From: Legionella sp. PATHC035 | Lineage (GTDB): Bacteria > Pseudomonadota > Gammaproteobacteria > Legionellales > Legionellaceae | Length of the DNA: 64,000 nt | Direction: 5' to 3' | NCBI RefSeq assembly: GCF_026191115.1 | Contig: NZ_JAPHOT010000001.1 | Coordinates: 1,803,501 to 1,867,500, forward strand | In this document: positions 28,455 to 37,902 of the stretch, one piece after another | Position numbering within the stretch: position 1 is the first letter of the stretch | How the letters are laid out: each line of letters starts with the position of its first letter | Translations under genes and position numbers: made by a program | Notes under the pieces: generated by a model | What the model saw: only the letters and a program-made list of their open reading frames with translations | What the model was told of the DNA's origin: nothing | The model's database searches: none

Positions 28455-29497
28455 TGTCAATTATTGATTATAAAGCTGCCGGTGTAGACATAGAAGCAGG
28501 CAATGAAGCGGTTCGTAGTATTAAAAAATCGGTAGAAAGCACCTTCTCGCCGCAGGTACTGACCGGGATTGGCAGCTTCGGTGCTATGTACGATCTCAAA
28601 ACCCTGCTGCAAGATTACGAGCATCCGGTTCTGGTACAAAGCATCGATGGGGTCGGCACAAAAATGATGGTCGCCAAAATGATGCAAAAATTCGATACCA
28701 TCGGAATTGATTTAGTGAGTGCCACCACCAATGACATTATCGTTTTAGGCGCCAAACCGCTTACACTGCTTGATTACATTGCCAACGATAAATTGAAACC
28801 GGAAATCGTTGAGCAAATCATTAAGGGCATGGTCCAGGCCTGTAAAGAAAACCAGATCTCTTTAGTCGGCGGGGAAACTGCAGAAATGCCCGGTACTTAT
28901 TTACCTGGCGAACTGGATTTGGTCGGCGTTATTACCGGGGTAGTTGAAAAAAATAAAGCCATTGAAGGCAAAGCCATCTGTGAAGGCGACCTGCTGGTGT
29001 GCTTTCCTTCAAGCGGCTTGCATACCAATGGTTATTCATTAGCAAGAAAATTGCTCTTTGATGTTGCGGGCTACAAGGTAGAATCACAACTCCAAGATTT
29101 TTCCCATAGTATTGGTGAAGAGCTTTTAACTCCTCATATTAACTACACCAGGCCAATTTTGAGCATTTTGGAAAAAAACATTCCCATTAAGGGCATGGCG
29201 CACATCACAGGTGGTGGTTTACTGGAGAACATTCCCCGTATTTTACCGCAACATTGTGGTGTAGAAATTCATAAAAATCGGATTCCTGAATTACCTATCT
29301 TCAATTTATTACGTAAATTAGGCCATTTGGATGATGAGCATATGTATCGTACGTTTAATATGGGCGCGGGTTTAGTACTGTTTATAGGACCAGAAACCTT
29401 ATCTGCTGTACGCGAAGTACTCCGTGATTTTCCATCGTTCCCTCTTTATGAAATTGGACAGGTTGTGAGAGGGGATCAAAGGGTGAAACTGTTATGA
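28454..29497 (+). CDS. purM: AIR synthetase (phosphoribosylaminoimidazole synthase)
   Basis: 347 residues, ordinary length. Closes FGAM to AIR with ATP, the step after PurL/PurQ. Motifs: VQSIDGVGTKMMVAKMM, LVGGETAEMPGTY, SSGLHTNGYSLAR and the C-terminal HITGGGLLENIPR and TFNMGAGLV. Overlaps purL by one base and purQ by four (ATGA), so translation is coupled at both ends. Confidence 0.97.
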   Translation: MSIIDYKAAGVDIEAGNEAVRSIKKSVESTFSPQVLTGIGSFGAMYDLKTLLQDYEHPVLVQSIDGVGTKMMVAKMMQKFDTIGIDLVSATTNDIIVLGAKPLTLLDYIANDKLKPEIVEQIIKGMVQACKENQISLVGGETAEMPGTYLPGELDLVGVITGVVEKNKAIEGKAICEGDLLVCFPSSGLHTNGYSLARKLLFDVAGYKVESQLQDFSHSIGEELLTPHINYTRPILSILEKNIPIKGMAHITGGGLLENIPRILPQHCGVEIHKNRIPELPIFNLLRKLGHLDDEHMYRTFNMGAGLVLFIGPETLSAVREVLRDFPSFPLYEIGQVVRGDQRVKLL

Positions 29498-30801
29498 TAC
29501 GCATCGGTTTAATTCAATTTCCAGGTTCCAATTGTGAACGAGAAACGGCACTTGCGGTCAAGCGTGCTGGCATGGAGCCCGTTGAGTTTTTGTGGAATGA
29601 ACCTTTAGAGAAGCTTCGTCACTTAGATGGTTATATCCTTATTGGGGGGTTTTCTTATGAAGATCGATCCCGTGCAGGAATTATTGCCGCCCTCGATCCC
29701 GTCATTCAAGAAATCAAAGCCCAGAGTGAGCAAGGCAAACCGGTATTTGGAATCTGCAATGGCGCCCAAATACTCGTCGAATCAGGTTTAGTGCCCAGCT
29801 TTGACCAGGATGAGATCAGTATGGCTCTGACTGAAAACAAGCGTATTGCCCATGGTAAAATAGTAGGCACTGGTTTTTATAATGCCTGGGTGCACATGCG
29901 ATTGGCGGCAAATCATCAACATAATGCATTTACCCGCCATCTTAAAAGCACCGATTTAATTCATCTTCCCATTGCCCATGCGCAAGGGCGTTTTTTAATG
30001 CCTGATGCGTTGTTAAAGAAAATAGAACAGCAAGGTTTAAATTTATTCCAATATTGCGATGCCGAAGGCAAGATCATTGATAATTTCCCGACTAATCCCA
30101 ATGGCTCTGCTGGGAATATTGCTGCCATTACCAACCAGGCTGGAAATGTTATGGCGATGATGCCTCATCCGGAGCGCACGATTAACGGCGATCCAATTTT
30201 TGCTTCCATGCGTGATTACATCAAAGAACGTACTGGCCGCCTGGGTGTCGATGCAGTCGCTCCAGAGTCCTCGCATGAGTTGGCTCCTGCAAACAAGGCG
30301 CGGGAAGGAATGGCAGTCAACCTCAAAAATTTCAATAAAAACCCAACCTCGCATCTTTGCCTGGTCAAACTGATTATCACGGACAACCAAGCCTTGACGG
30401 TACAAAAAACCTTAAGACGCTTAGGTTTTCCCGTAACGGTGAATCGATTTGAACACTGGGAAATTGATTGTGACTCTGCAGAGGAGTTTGCACAGCTCAA
30501 AAATACCGGACTTTTATATTCGGATCGAAAGGAGCGTGAAGTTTCCGTCAACGAACTGAGCGCGAAAAATACTTTCGCGTACCTCGTTCGTGCAAAAGAA
30601 GATCTGAAAGGACAACAAACGCTTCAAACCCTGAATACCCACTATGAATTACCAAAAATAAACACAATACATCACGGTGTTTTATGGCAGTTTACTAGCG
30701 AGGAAACTGATGTTTCTAGGTTAATAGACCCTATTTTGTTAACTCACATTATTGGAAACCCCTATGCTCATGAATGCTACCGATACAACCACGCGTTATG
30801 A
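29494..30801 (+). CDS. purQ: PurQ glutaminase fused to a tandem PurS-like domain
   Basis: 435 residues, against about 225-270 for PurQ alone. Residues 1-270 are a class I glutamine amidotransferase that feeds ammonia to PurL: IQFPGSNCERE, the nucleophile Cys in FGICNGAQILV, and the PHPER His/Glu pair. From about 290 two similar PurS-like units follow (CLVKLIITDN...RFEHWEID and YLVRAKEDL...HHGVLWQF). PurS is the small subunit that bridges PurL and PurQ; no separate purS gene is in the operon, so this tail probably supplies it. In the large single-chain enzyme the PurS-like part is at the other end. Confidence 0.85.
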   Translation: MIRIGLIQFPGSNCERETALAVKRAGMEPVEFLWNEPLEKLRHLDGYILIGGFSYEDRSRAGIIAALDPVIQEIKAQSEQGKPVFGICNGAQILVESGLVPSFDQDEISMALTENKRIAHGKIVGTGFYNAWVHMRLAANHQHNAFTRHLKSTDLIHLPIAHAQGRFLMPDALLKKIEQQGLNLFQYCDAEGKIIDNFPTNPNGSAGNIAAITNQAGNVMAMMPHPERTINGDPIFASMRDYIKERTGRLGVDAVAPESSHELAPANKAREGMAVNLKNFNKNPTSHLCLVKLIITDNQALTVQKTLRRLGFPVTVNRFEHWEIDCDSAEEFAQLKNTGLLYSDRKEREVSVNELSAKNTFAYLVRAKEDLKGQQTLQTLNTHYELPKINTIHHGVLWQFTSEETDVSRLIDPILLTHIIGNPYAHECYRYNHAL

Positions 30802-31759
30802 CAACGAAATTCGGGAGGCTTTAGCTTTTTGCTTGGATCAAACGAATTTGCCCGTAGGCAAAAAATATCAAGGAAAAGTAAGAGATGCATACGATTTGGG
30901 TCATTCCATCATGCTCGTTACTACCGATAGGCTCACCGCCTTTGATCGACATCTTGCCCTCATTCCTTACAAAGGTGCAGTACTTAATTTAACCAGTGCG
31001 TGGTGGTTTGAACAAACCAAAAATCTTGTTCCTAATCACATCATTGCGGTTCCCGATCCCAATGTGGTTATTGCCAAAAAATGCTCCGTTTTTCCCATTG
31101 AGTTTGTAGTCAGGGGTTACATTAGCGGAACAACTGGCACGTCGCTTTGGACCCAATACCAAAATGGGGTGCGTGAATATTGTGGGATTACTTTTCCAGA
31201 AGGATTAAGAAAAAATCAGCCATTGGCGCAGCCGGTTTTGACGCCAACCACCAAAGAAAAAATTCATGACCGCCCTATTGCACCAGCAGAAATTATTTCT
31301 GAAGGATGGATGAGTGAAGCCGATTGGTTAGAAGCCAGTGCTTTAGCGCTGAGACTGTTTCAACGTGGTGCTGAAATCGCTAAAAATCATGGTTTGATTT
31401 TAGTGGATACCAAATATGAGTTTGGTCGTGATGCGCAGGGGAACATTATCGTAGTAGATGAAATCCATACGCCCGACTCCAGCCGTTATTGGCTTGCCGA
31501 CAGTTATCATGACCGCATTGCTGCTGGATTAGAACCGGAAAATATTGATAAGGAATTCTTGCGACTGTGGTTTGTAAAAAACTCAGATCCTTATCATGAT
31601 GAGCAACTTCCGCAAGCACCACAAGAATTAATTGAAGAGCTCTCGTCACGCTACATTCAATTGTATGAACGAATCACAGGCAAAAAGTTCAGCTTTGCGG
31701 AACATAAAGAACCTGCTGAGCAACGGATCATGCGTCATATTGCAAATTACTTGGGATAA
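30764..31759 (+). CDS. purC: SAICAR synthetase
   Basis: 331 residues. Joins CAIR and aspartate to make SAICAR. Motifs: GKVRDAYDLG near the N-terminus, FVVRGYISGTTGTSLW, DTKYEFG and VVDEIHTPDSSRYW. This is the longer form of PurC with a C-terminal extension. It overlaps the purQ end by 38 bases. The ATG at 30764 is chosen, since GGAAACC lies just upstream; a TTG at 30752 and an ATG at 30770 are alternatives. Confidence 0.93.
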   Translation: MLMNATDTTTRYDNEIREALAFCLDQTNLPVGKKYQGKVRDAYDLGHSIMLVTTDRLTAFDRHLALIPYKGAVLNLTSAWWFEQTKNLVPNHIIAVPDPNVVIAKKCSVFPIEFVVRGYISGTTGTSLWTQYQNGVREYCGITFPEGLRKNQPLAQPVLTPTTKEKIHDRPIAPAEIISEGWMSEADWLEASALALRLFQRGAEIAKNHGLILVDTKYEFGRDAQGNIIVVDEIHTPDSSRYWLADSYHDRIAAGLEPENIDKEFLRLWFVKNSDPYHDEQLPQAPQELIEELSSRYIQLYERITGKKFSFAEHKEPAEQRIMRHIANYLG

Positions 31760-31767
31760 TATAACCG

Positions 31768-33270
31768 ATGTGTGGGATAGTAGGTATTTACAGTCACGAA
31801 CCAGTAGCCTCTGAATTATATGAGAGTCTAATCCATTTACAACACCGCGGTCAGGATGCCGCTGGCATCCTAACTTGTGATCAGCGGTTCTACACAAAAC
31901 ATGGATTGGGTTTGGTACGTGAAATTTTTACGCCAGACAATGTTGCCCCGCTCATGGGGAACATCGGCATTGGTCATGTTCGTTATCCTACCGCCGGCGG
32001 TTATTCGGAAAGCGATGTCCAACCCTTATGGATTGGTAGCCCCCGTGGCATAGCGCTGGCACATAATGGTAATTTGTCGAATTACCAAGAGTTGGCCGAT
32101 GAAATTCGTTTAAAACAACATCGACATCTCAACACCTCACTCGATTCTGAAGCCCTATTACTGATGCTTGCGGATAATCTGGCCAGTAATGCCGCCAGTA
32201 ATGAGGAAAACGATGACCGCTTTTTCGAACTACTGACCCAAGCCGTCTCACATATTTTTGAGCGCATGGAAGGAGCTTATTCGATTGTTTCTGTGATTAT
32301 TGGCAAAGGACTGGTTGCCTTTCGTGACCCCCACGGGATTCGCCCTTTAGTTTGGGGAACACGTGAAAATCCTGATGGGACTGTAGATACAATTTTTGCA
32401 TCAGAAACCACCCCTTTTTATGCCTTAGGCTTTGAGCCCAAAGGAGATATTTTACCTGGTGAAGTTGCCTTTATTGATTTAAAGGGGAGGATGCACCGTC
32501 GCGTATTGAAGACAGAAGAATTCAGACCTTGCGTTTTTGAATACGTTTATTTTGCCCGCCCAGATGCAACGCTCAATAACGTCAGCGTATACCGCTCGCG
32601 TTTACGCATGGGACAAAATTTGGCGATCCAATGGAAGAAAAAACATCCCGATCTTATCCCGGATATTGTTATCCCTGCCCCGTTCACGGCCAATACCGCT
32701 TCGTTGTCTTTTGCCAGCGAATTAGGGGTCCGTTACTCTGAGGGACTGTATAAAAATCCTTTTATAGGCCGTACGTTTATTATGCCCAATCAAAAGGCCA
32801 GAAGTCGGAATATTCGTTACAAACTAACCCCGCAACCAACGGAAATTAAAAATAAAATCGTCATGATTATCGATGACAGTATTGTGCGAGGCACCACCTC
32901 TCGCGAAATTGTCAAAATGGTAAGAGAGTCTGGTGCGAAACAAATTTATTTTGCCTCCACATCACCCGCACTAAAAAATCCCTGTTTTAGTGGTATTGAT
33001 ATTCCCTCACGCAAAGAGCTCATTGCTGCAAATCAAAGTGAGGATGAAATTGCCAACTATCTCGGTGTGGATGCCTTACTCTATCAATCCCACGAGGACT
33101 TGGTTGAAGCCGTAACGCGTCGGGGGGAACATCAAATCAAGAAACCCTGCATGGCGTGTATGGATGGTGATTACTTTTGTAAGAAGCTCACCGCAGAAAA
33201 AATGAAGCAACTTGAACTACAACGTGAAACAAGTAGAGGTATTTCCCCAAATAAAGAGGACATTGAATGA
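31768..33270 (+). CDS. purF: Amidophosphoribosyltransferase
   Basis: 500 residues. First committed step of purine synthesis: PRPP plus glutamine to phosphoribosylamine. Catalytic Cys2 follows the initiator Met (MCGIVGIYSHEP), LIHLQHRGQDAAGI is the glutaminase signature, and IDDSIVRGTTSREIVKMV is the PRPP-binding loop. A CMACMDGDYFC stretch near the C-terminus could hold cysteines of the Bacillus-type Fe-S cluster, but I cannot establish that. Overlaps purD by four bases. Confidence 0.96.
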   Translation: MCGIVGIYSHEPVASELYESLIHLQHRGQDAAGILTCDQRFYTKHGLGLVREIFTPDNVAPLMGNIGIGHVRYPTAGGYSESDVQPLWIGSPRGIALAHNGNLSNYQELADEIRLKQHRHLNTSLDSEALLLMLADNLASNAASNEENDDRFFELLTQAVSHIFERMEGAYSIVSVIIGKGLVAFRDPHGIRPLVWGTRENPDGTVDTIFASETTPFYALGFEPKGDILPGEVAFIDLKGRMHRRVLKTEEFRPCVFEYVYFARPDATLNNVSVYRSRLRMGQNLAIQWKKKHPDLIPDIVIPAPFTANTASLSFASELGVRYSEGLYKNPFIGRTFIMPNQKARSRNIRYKLTPQPTEIKNKIVMIIDDSIVRGTTSREIVKMVRESGAKQIYFASTSPALKNPCFSGIDIPSRKELIAANQSEDEIANYLGVDALLYQSHEDLVEAVTRRGEHQIKKPCMACMDGDYFCKKLTAEKMKQLELQRETSRGISPNKEDIE

Positions 33271-34583
33271 ACATTCTTGTTATCGGTTCTGGTGCGCGTG
33301 AACATGCACTCATCAAAGCACTACACCGTTCACCACAACGACCTTCATTATTTTGTTATGGGACGGCAATTAACCCAGGCATCCATCATCTCACAGAACA
33401 CTATGCTGCTGGGGATATTACCGATTGCGCTGCCGTTGTCTCTAGAGCAAAACTCTGGGGAATTGAATTAGCGATTATTGGTCCAGAAGCCCCCCTTGAA
33501 CAAGGCATGGCTGATGCATTATGGCAGGCAGGAATTCCAACCATCGGACCGAAAAAAAAATTGGCACAAATTGAAACCTCTAAAGAGTTTGCCCGTGATT
33601 TAATGAAAAAACATCATATCGCCGGTCTACCGCGTTATCAAAAATTTACCACCCTCAATCATGTTGAAGCATTCCTCACCGAGCTTGGAGAAGGCAATTA
33701 CGTCATTAAAGCGAATGGCTTAATGGGCGGCAAAGGGGTTAAAGTTGCAGGCGAACACTTGCACTCAATTGCTGAGGCCTTGCGTTTTTGTCAGGAAATT
33801 CTTGATAAAAAACAAACGATTCTCATCGAAGAAAAACTGATTGGCCAAGAATTTTCCTTCATGTGTTTTGCTGATGGCAAAAGGCTCATTCCCATGCCTT
33901 TAGTGCAAGACCATAAACGTGCTTATAACGGCGATCGAGGTCCAAATACGGGCGGTATGGGGAGTTATTCAGACACCGACCATCGCTTGCCTTTTTTAAC
34001 GGCTGACGACGTACACGAAGCGCAAGCGATTAACAATGCCGTCTTTCAGGCCTTGTCTTCTGAATATGATGAACCTTATATTGGCATTTTATATGGCAGC
34101 TTTATTGCGACTAAAAACGGAATTTATGTCATTGAATTTAACGCCCGTTTTGGCGACCCTGAATCATTAAATGTATTATCGATTTTAGAGTCTGATTTTG
34201 TTGCCCTTTGCCAAGCAATGATTGATGGCGACTTAAGCGATGATAAGGTTCAATTTTCCAAACAGGCTACGGTGTGTAAATATGCAGTTCCTGAAGGCTA
34301 TCCTGATACCCCAAAGAAGAATTTTGTCGTTGATTTTTCAAAAGTAGTTTGCCAGGATCATCTCTACCTTTCTTCAGTCAATCAAGTCGATCAGCACATC
34401 ATCGCGGAGGGTTCGCGTACTGCCGCTTATGTAGGAATTGCCGATTCCATTGTTGCTGCAGAAATAAAAGCGGAACGTGAAATTTCATTAATTGAAGGGC
34501 CTTTATTTCATCGTGAAGACATCGGTACACAACAATTAATTCAGCAACGTATTGATCACATGCAAAGGATACGCGCCTCATGA
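33267..34583 (+). CDS. purD: GAR synthetase (phosphoribosylamine-glycine ligase)
   Basis: 438 residues, ATP-grasp enzyme joining glycine to phosphoribosylamine. Motifs: VIGSGAREHALIKAL at the N-terminus, the ATP-grasp loop KANGLMGGKGVKVA, RGPNTGGMGSYS and EFNARFGDPE. Starts within the purF stop (ATGA) and ends within the purN start. Confidence 0.96.
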   Translation: MNILVIGSGAREHALIKALHRSPQRPSLFCYGTAINPGIHHLTEHYAAGDITDCAAVVSRAKLWGIELAIIGPEAPLEQGMADALWQAGIPTIGPKKKLAQIETSKEFARDLMKKHHIAGLPRYQKFTTLNHVEAFLTELGEGNYVIKANGLMGGKGVKVAGEHLHSIAEALRFCQEILDKKQTILIEEKLIGQEFSFMCFADGKRLIPMPLVQDHKRAYNGDRGPNTGGMGSYSDTDHRLPFLTADDVHEAQAINNAVFQALSSEYDEPYIGILYGSFIATKNGIYVIEFNARFGDPESLNVLSILESDFVALCQAMIDGDLSDDKVQFSKQATVCKYAVPEGYPDTPKKNFVVDFSKVVCQDHLYLSSVNQVDQHIIAEGSRTAAYVGIADSIVAAEIKAEREISLIEGPLFHREDIGTQQLIQQRIDHMQRIRAS

Positions 34584-35209
34584 TTCGCATTGCCGTACTG
34601 GGTTCCACTCGCGGAACAAATCTAAACGCAGTTGTTGCGGCAATAAAGCAACAGCGCTTGCCTGCAACCATAGAAGTGGTTTTAAGCAATAAAGCAGATG
34701 CTCTGATTTTAGAAAAAGCCGCACATTTCGGAATCAAATCACTGTTTGTTGATCCTCAAGGATTAAGTCGCAGCGAATTCGATAATTTTTTATCGGAGAC
34801 ACTCAAACAGCACCACATCGATCTTATTGTTTTAATTGGCTATATGCGTATCTTATCTGCTGAATTTGTGATGAATTGGGACAATAAAATAATCAACATT
34901 CATCCTTCTTTATTACCCGCTTATGCAGGGTTGATGAATCTCGATGTTCACCAAGCCGTTTTAGATGCCGGTGAAATTGAAACCGGCTGCACCGTGCACT
35001 ATGTTACTGAGCAGGTTGATGCAGGTCCGATTATTTTACAAAAGAAATGTCCTGTTTTAGCAGGTGATACCCCAGAGCGGTTAAAAACCCGAGTACAAGA
35101 ATTGGAAGGAGAGGCGTTGATTGAAGCAATTCAGCTTATTGCCTCCAATGAAAGCCAAGGTTCGTTTCGCCACACCCAAGCCAACAATACCTCAATCGAA
35201 CCGCAATGA
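34580..35209 (+). CDS. purN: GAR transformylase (10-formyl-THF dependent)
   Basis: 209 residues. Formylates GAR to FGAR. Motifs: VLGSTRGTNLNAVV (variant of the glycine-rich N-terminus), the catalytic NIHPSLLPAYAG, and the AspHis region in GCTVHYVTEQVDAGPII. Overlaps purD by four bases; its 3' end is followed at once by the remains of purE. Confidence 0.95.
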   Translation: MIRIAVLGSTRGTNLNAVVAAIKQQRLPATIEVVLSNKADALILEKAAHFGIKSLFVDPQGLSRSEFDNFLSETLKQHHIDLIVLIGYMRILSAEFVMNWDNKIINIHPSLLPAYAGLMNLDVHQAVLDAGEIETGCTVHYVTEQVDAGPIILQKKCPVLAGDTPERLKTRVQELEGEALIEAIQLIASNESQGSFRHTQANNTSIEPQ

Positions 35210-35237
35210 ACTGATTCACCGGGGAAATAGGTCTACC

Positions 35238-35523
35238 CTTCTGATGGGTTCAAAATCAGCCTGGGCCATTATGGAGGAAGCTGGTTTTAGGTGTGCCCAT
35301 GTCCTCATCGACGTTCACTAATGGCCTTGATGCGCTTTTATCCTTGTCCAGCCGGCTGGAATCCCGGTTGGCCCTCTTGCGGTAGGGAAAGCTGGCGCAA
35401 TCAATGCAGCTATTTTGGCAGTAACTATCCTGGGAAATAAATATCCTGAGCATCGCGGCGATTAAAAAATATCGTGCCAGTCAAGCAGAAAAAGTATTGG
35501 AAAATGCCACCATCAAGGGGTAA
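35238..35523 (+). pseudogene. purE: purE remnant, internally deleted and frameshifted
   Basis: Recognisable pieces of N5-CAIR mutase: LLMGSKSAWAIMEEAGF (from about 35241), then a stop at 35319-35321; GLDALLSL in another frame; then [20 protein letters not shown]...[11 protein letters not shown] back in the first frame, and KKYRASQAEKVLEN shifted again. Intact PurE has about 160 residues; the central third, including the SAHRTP and substrate-loop region, is missing. The gene cannot make a functional enzyme, so CAIR formation must rely on a copy elsewhere. Confidence 0.85.
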
Positions 35524-35551
35524 CTCGAGAAATTCATCTCACCCATTGAGT

Positions 35552-35570
35552 GTGTAGCCTGAGGCTACAC
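35552..35570. terminator. Perfect hairpin between convergent purE remnant and engB
   Basis: GTGTAGCC-TGA-GGCTACAC forms an 8-bp stem. The engB stop codon lies inside its right arm. No strong T-run on either side, so it may be a pausing or mRNA-stabilising hairpin rather than a textbook terminator. Confidence 0.5.
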
Positions 35571-36167
35571 TATTTCAAACCATTGATTCAGTAAAACTAT
35601 CAATTCCTCAACCCCTGCTTTTTTTAAAGAGGAAAACGATTGCACCGTAATTAAATGCTCTGCCAATTCATAATGTTTGCGCACTTTAGATACCGTATTT
35701 TTGACTTCACTGCGACTTAATTTATCGGACTTAGTCAGTAAAATATGTACTGGAAGCTCTCGCTCTAGAGCCCAATCAATCATCATCAGGTCCAAATCTT
35801 TTAAAGGATGGCGAATATCCATTAATAAGATCAACCCTTTTAAGCTTTTTCTGACTTCAAGATAATGCGCTAAATTTTTTTGCCAATCCATCTTCACTTG
35901 CAAGGCAACTTTGGCATAGCCGTAGCCGGGTAAATCGACAAGACGCCGCTCTGCATCAATCTCAAATAAATTAATCAACTGGGTGCGTCCCGGTGTTTTA
36001 CTGGTTCGTGCCAAATTTTTGATGCCGGTTAAACAGTTTAAAGCACTTGACTTGCCTGCATTGGAGCGGCCGGCAAAAGCAACTTCATATCCTGAGTCCT
36101 CGGGCAAATGGGATACGCGTGCGGCACTTTTTAAGAATATTGCTTTAGAATAAGGATTTTCTGACAT
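35565..36167 (-). CDS. engB: Ribosome-biogenesis GTPase EngB/YsxC
   Basis: 200 residues from [21 protein letters not shown]-class GTPase needed for 50S assembly. G1 [14 protein letters not shown]2 around [10 protein letters not shown]3 [11 protein letters not shown]4 LTKSDKL, G5 SSLKK. The first ten residues of a longer open frame are dropped because the family starts near this Met. Divergent from the cytochrome c4 gene. Confidence 0.95.
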   Translation of the reverse strand: MSENPYSKAIFLKSAARVSHLPEDSGYEVAFAGRSNAGKSSALNCLTGIKNLARTSKTPGRTQLINLFEIDAERRLVDLPGYGYAKVALQVKMDWQKNLAHYLEVRKSLKGLILLMDIRHPLKDLDLMMIDWALERELPVHILLTKSDKLSRSEVKNTVSKVRKHYELAEHLITVQSFSSLKKAGVEELIVLLNQWFEIV

Positions 36168-36238
36168 ATGAATTATAATATTTCGGATTTCAACCAAGGC
36201 AGTGTACCATTACTTCAAGAATTTATTATGAGAAATCG

Positions 36239-36838
36239 ATGAAAAAATTTGTACTCACTTTTCTTCTCGGTGTACCACTCACCCTCTTTGCCCAAGAAAA
36301 TGCTGACTCCGTAGCAACTAAAGCGGTTGTTTGTACTGCATGTCATGGTCAACAAGGCAATAGTCCCAATCCCGATTGGCCCAATATCGCAGGACAACAT
36401 CCCAAATACTTTATAAAACAGCTTAAAGACATCAAAGAGGGTTCCCTTCGCAATGTACCTACCATGCAGGCTATTGTTGCGATGCTGAACGAGCAGGACA
36501 TGGATGACTTGGCAGCATATTATGCTAAAATGCCTCTTGCCCAAGGCAGCACCCCTGAACAATTTGTTACCCGTGGTCAACAAATTTACCGTGGCGGAGA
36601 TTTTACAAAAGGGATTACGGCATGTATTGCCTGTCATGGTCCTAAAGGGACAGGTAATTCCCAAGCGGGCTTTCCGGTGCTTTCGGGTCAGCATGCTGCT
36701 TATACCGTGTTGCAATTAAATGCGTTTAAAGACGGTAAAAGAAAAAATGATTTAAACCATATCATGCAAGATATTAGTAGTAGAATGAGCCAAGATGATA
36801 TGGAAGCAGTTGCACATTATATTGAAGGGTTACATTAG
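36239..36838 (+). CDS. Diheme cytochrome c4
   Basis: 199 residues with a signal peptide (MKKFVLTFLLGVPLTLFA). Two heme-attachment motifs, CTACH at 32-36 and CIACH at 129-133, each heading a similar half, with axial Met candidates in VPTMQAIV and HIMQDIS. This is the tandem cytochrome c4 layout: periplasmic electron carrier to terminal oxidases. It lies 11 bases before dsbA, so the pair may be cotranscribed, as in some gammaproteobacteria. Confidence 0.93.
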   Translation: MKKFVLTFLLGVPLTLFAQENADSVATKAVVCTACHGQQGNSPNPDWPNIAGQHPKYFIKQLKDIKEGSLRNVPTMQAIVAMLNEQDMDDLAAYYAKMPLAQGSTPEQFVTRGQQIYRGGDFTKGITACIACHGPKGTGNSQAGFPVLSGQHAAYTVLQLNAFKDGKRKNDLNHIMQDISSRMSQDDMEAVAHYIEGLH

Positions 36839-36849
36839 GAAATTAAATT

Positions 36850-37461
36850 ATGTTAAAAAAATTAATCGCTGTATTCTTGCTCTTGCCCGCAATGGCTCTA
36901 GCCGCCTCATTTGTTGAAGGTAAGGATTATCAAGTTGTGAGTAATCCCCAAGCAACAAACAATAAAAATAAAACCCCCATCATTGAAGAGTTTTTTAGTT
37001 ATGGCTGTCCTTGGTGTTATAAAATAGAAGCACCCTTAGATGAATGGGTGAGTAAAATGGGTAATAACATCCAATTCGAACGCGTCCCTGTCGTCTTCAA
37101 GCCTACTTGGGAGCTTTATGCTAAGGCCTACTACACTGCAAAAACACTCGCTCTTTCTGATAAAATGGATCCGTTACTCTTTAAAGCCATCCAAGTAGAG
37201 AAAAAACCGTTAGAGTCAAAACAAGCGATGATCAATTTCTTTATTACTCAGGGTGTCGATAAGGAAATTGCGAAAAGCGCTTTTGAAAATTCACCAACAA
37301 TCGATATGCGCGTACAAAATGGCATGAGCCTCATGGGCACATACCAAATTAATGCGGTACCCGCTTTTGTGGTGAATAACAAATACAAAACTGATTTACA
37401 GATGGCCGGAAGCCCAGAGCGTTTATTAGAAATATTAAATTACCTTGCTCGCAAAGGGTAA
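36850..37461 (+). CDS. dsbA: Thiol:disulfide interchange protein DsbA
   Basis: 203 residues with a signal peptide (LIAVFLLLPAMALAAS). Thioredoxin fold with active site C53-P-W-C56 in FFSYGCPWCYKIE and the cis-Pro loop in INAVPAFVV. Introduces disulfides into exported proteins in the periplasm. Legionella has two DsbA lineages; the monomer-sized length without an N-terminal dimerisation region suggests the DsbA1 type, which is a weak inference. Confidence 0.9.
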   Translation: MLKKLIAVFLLLPAMALAASFVEGKDYQVVSNPQATNNKNKTPIIEEFFSYGCPWCYKIEAPLDEWVSKMGNNIQFERVPVVFKPTWELYAKAYYTAKTLALSDKMDPLLFKAIQVEKKPLESKQAMINFFITQGVDKEIAKSAFENSPTIDMRVQNGMSLMGTYQINAVPAFVVNNKYKTDLQMAGSPERLLEILNYLARKG

Positions 37462-37504
37462 TCTGCTATAGGTGAACGATGCGACCCGTGAGTGGGACGA
37501 CGTG

Positions 37505-37800
37505 GTAAATACCCCCTCACCCTAACCCTCTCCCCCAAGGTGGAGAGGCGATGTCCGTGAATTAGTATTCAGATAGCACTATAAACTTCTTTGACGGCGC
37601 AATAAATTTGATTCGAGCTCGGCTAGAATCACTGGTCATCAAATAAATAATCGCCTCACCACCAGTCGTGAAATCATATTCAGATAACCTGAAAAACCCT
37701 CACCCGCGCAATAATATTTGGTTCGATGTCAAGCTAGAGCAACTGCCATACCGTTCAGTATCCCCTCTCCTTAGGGGAGAGGGGCTGGGGAGAGGGAATA
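37505..37800. repeat. Repeat-filled gap after dsbA
   Basis: Two CCCTCTCC-type palindromes (37512-37550 and 37761-37784, the latter CCCCTCTCC-TTA-GGGGAGAGG) flank an imperfect direct repeat of about 75 bp. The repeat units begin with TATTCAGATA at 37569 and 37678 and share GCGCAATAA, TTCGA and GCTAGA blocks in the same order. Open frames across this region are not supported as genes. Confidence 0.6.
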
Positions 37801-37902
37801 TTTTGAGCTTTTCTCTTAACCTGGTGGGGCTAAACCAACTAAAGCCATGCTTTTCGTTGATGCATACGCTCACGCGAATCAATGCCCCGAGGTGCATTGT
37901 CT

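Noticed and set aside
36215..36715. 166-codon open frame antisense to cytochrome c4
   Set aside because: It is the shadow of a gene with two clear heme motifs and a signal peptide on the other strand.
37505..37800. CRISPR array
   Set aside because: Repeats are palindromic, diverged and irregularly spaced, with only two or so units and no cas genes nearby.
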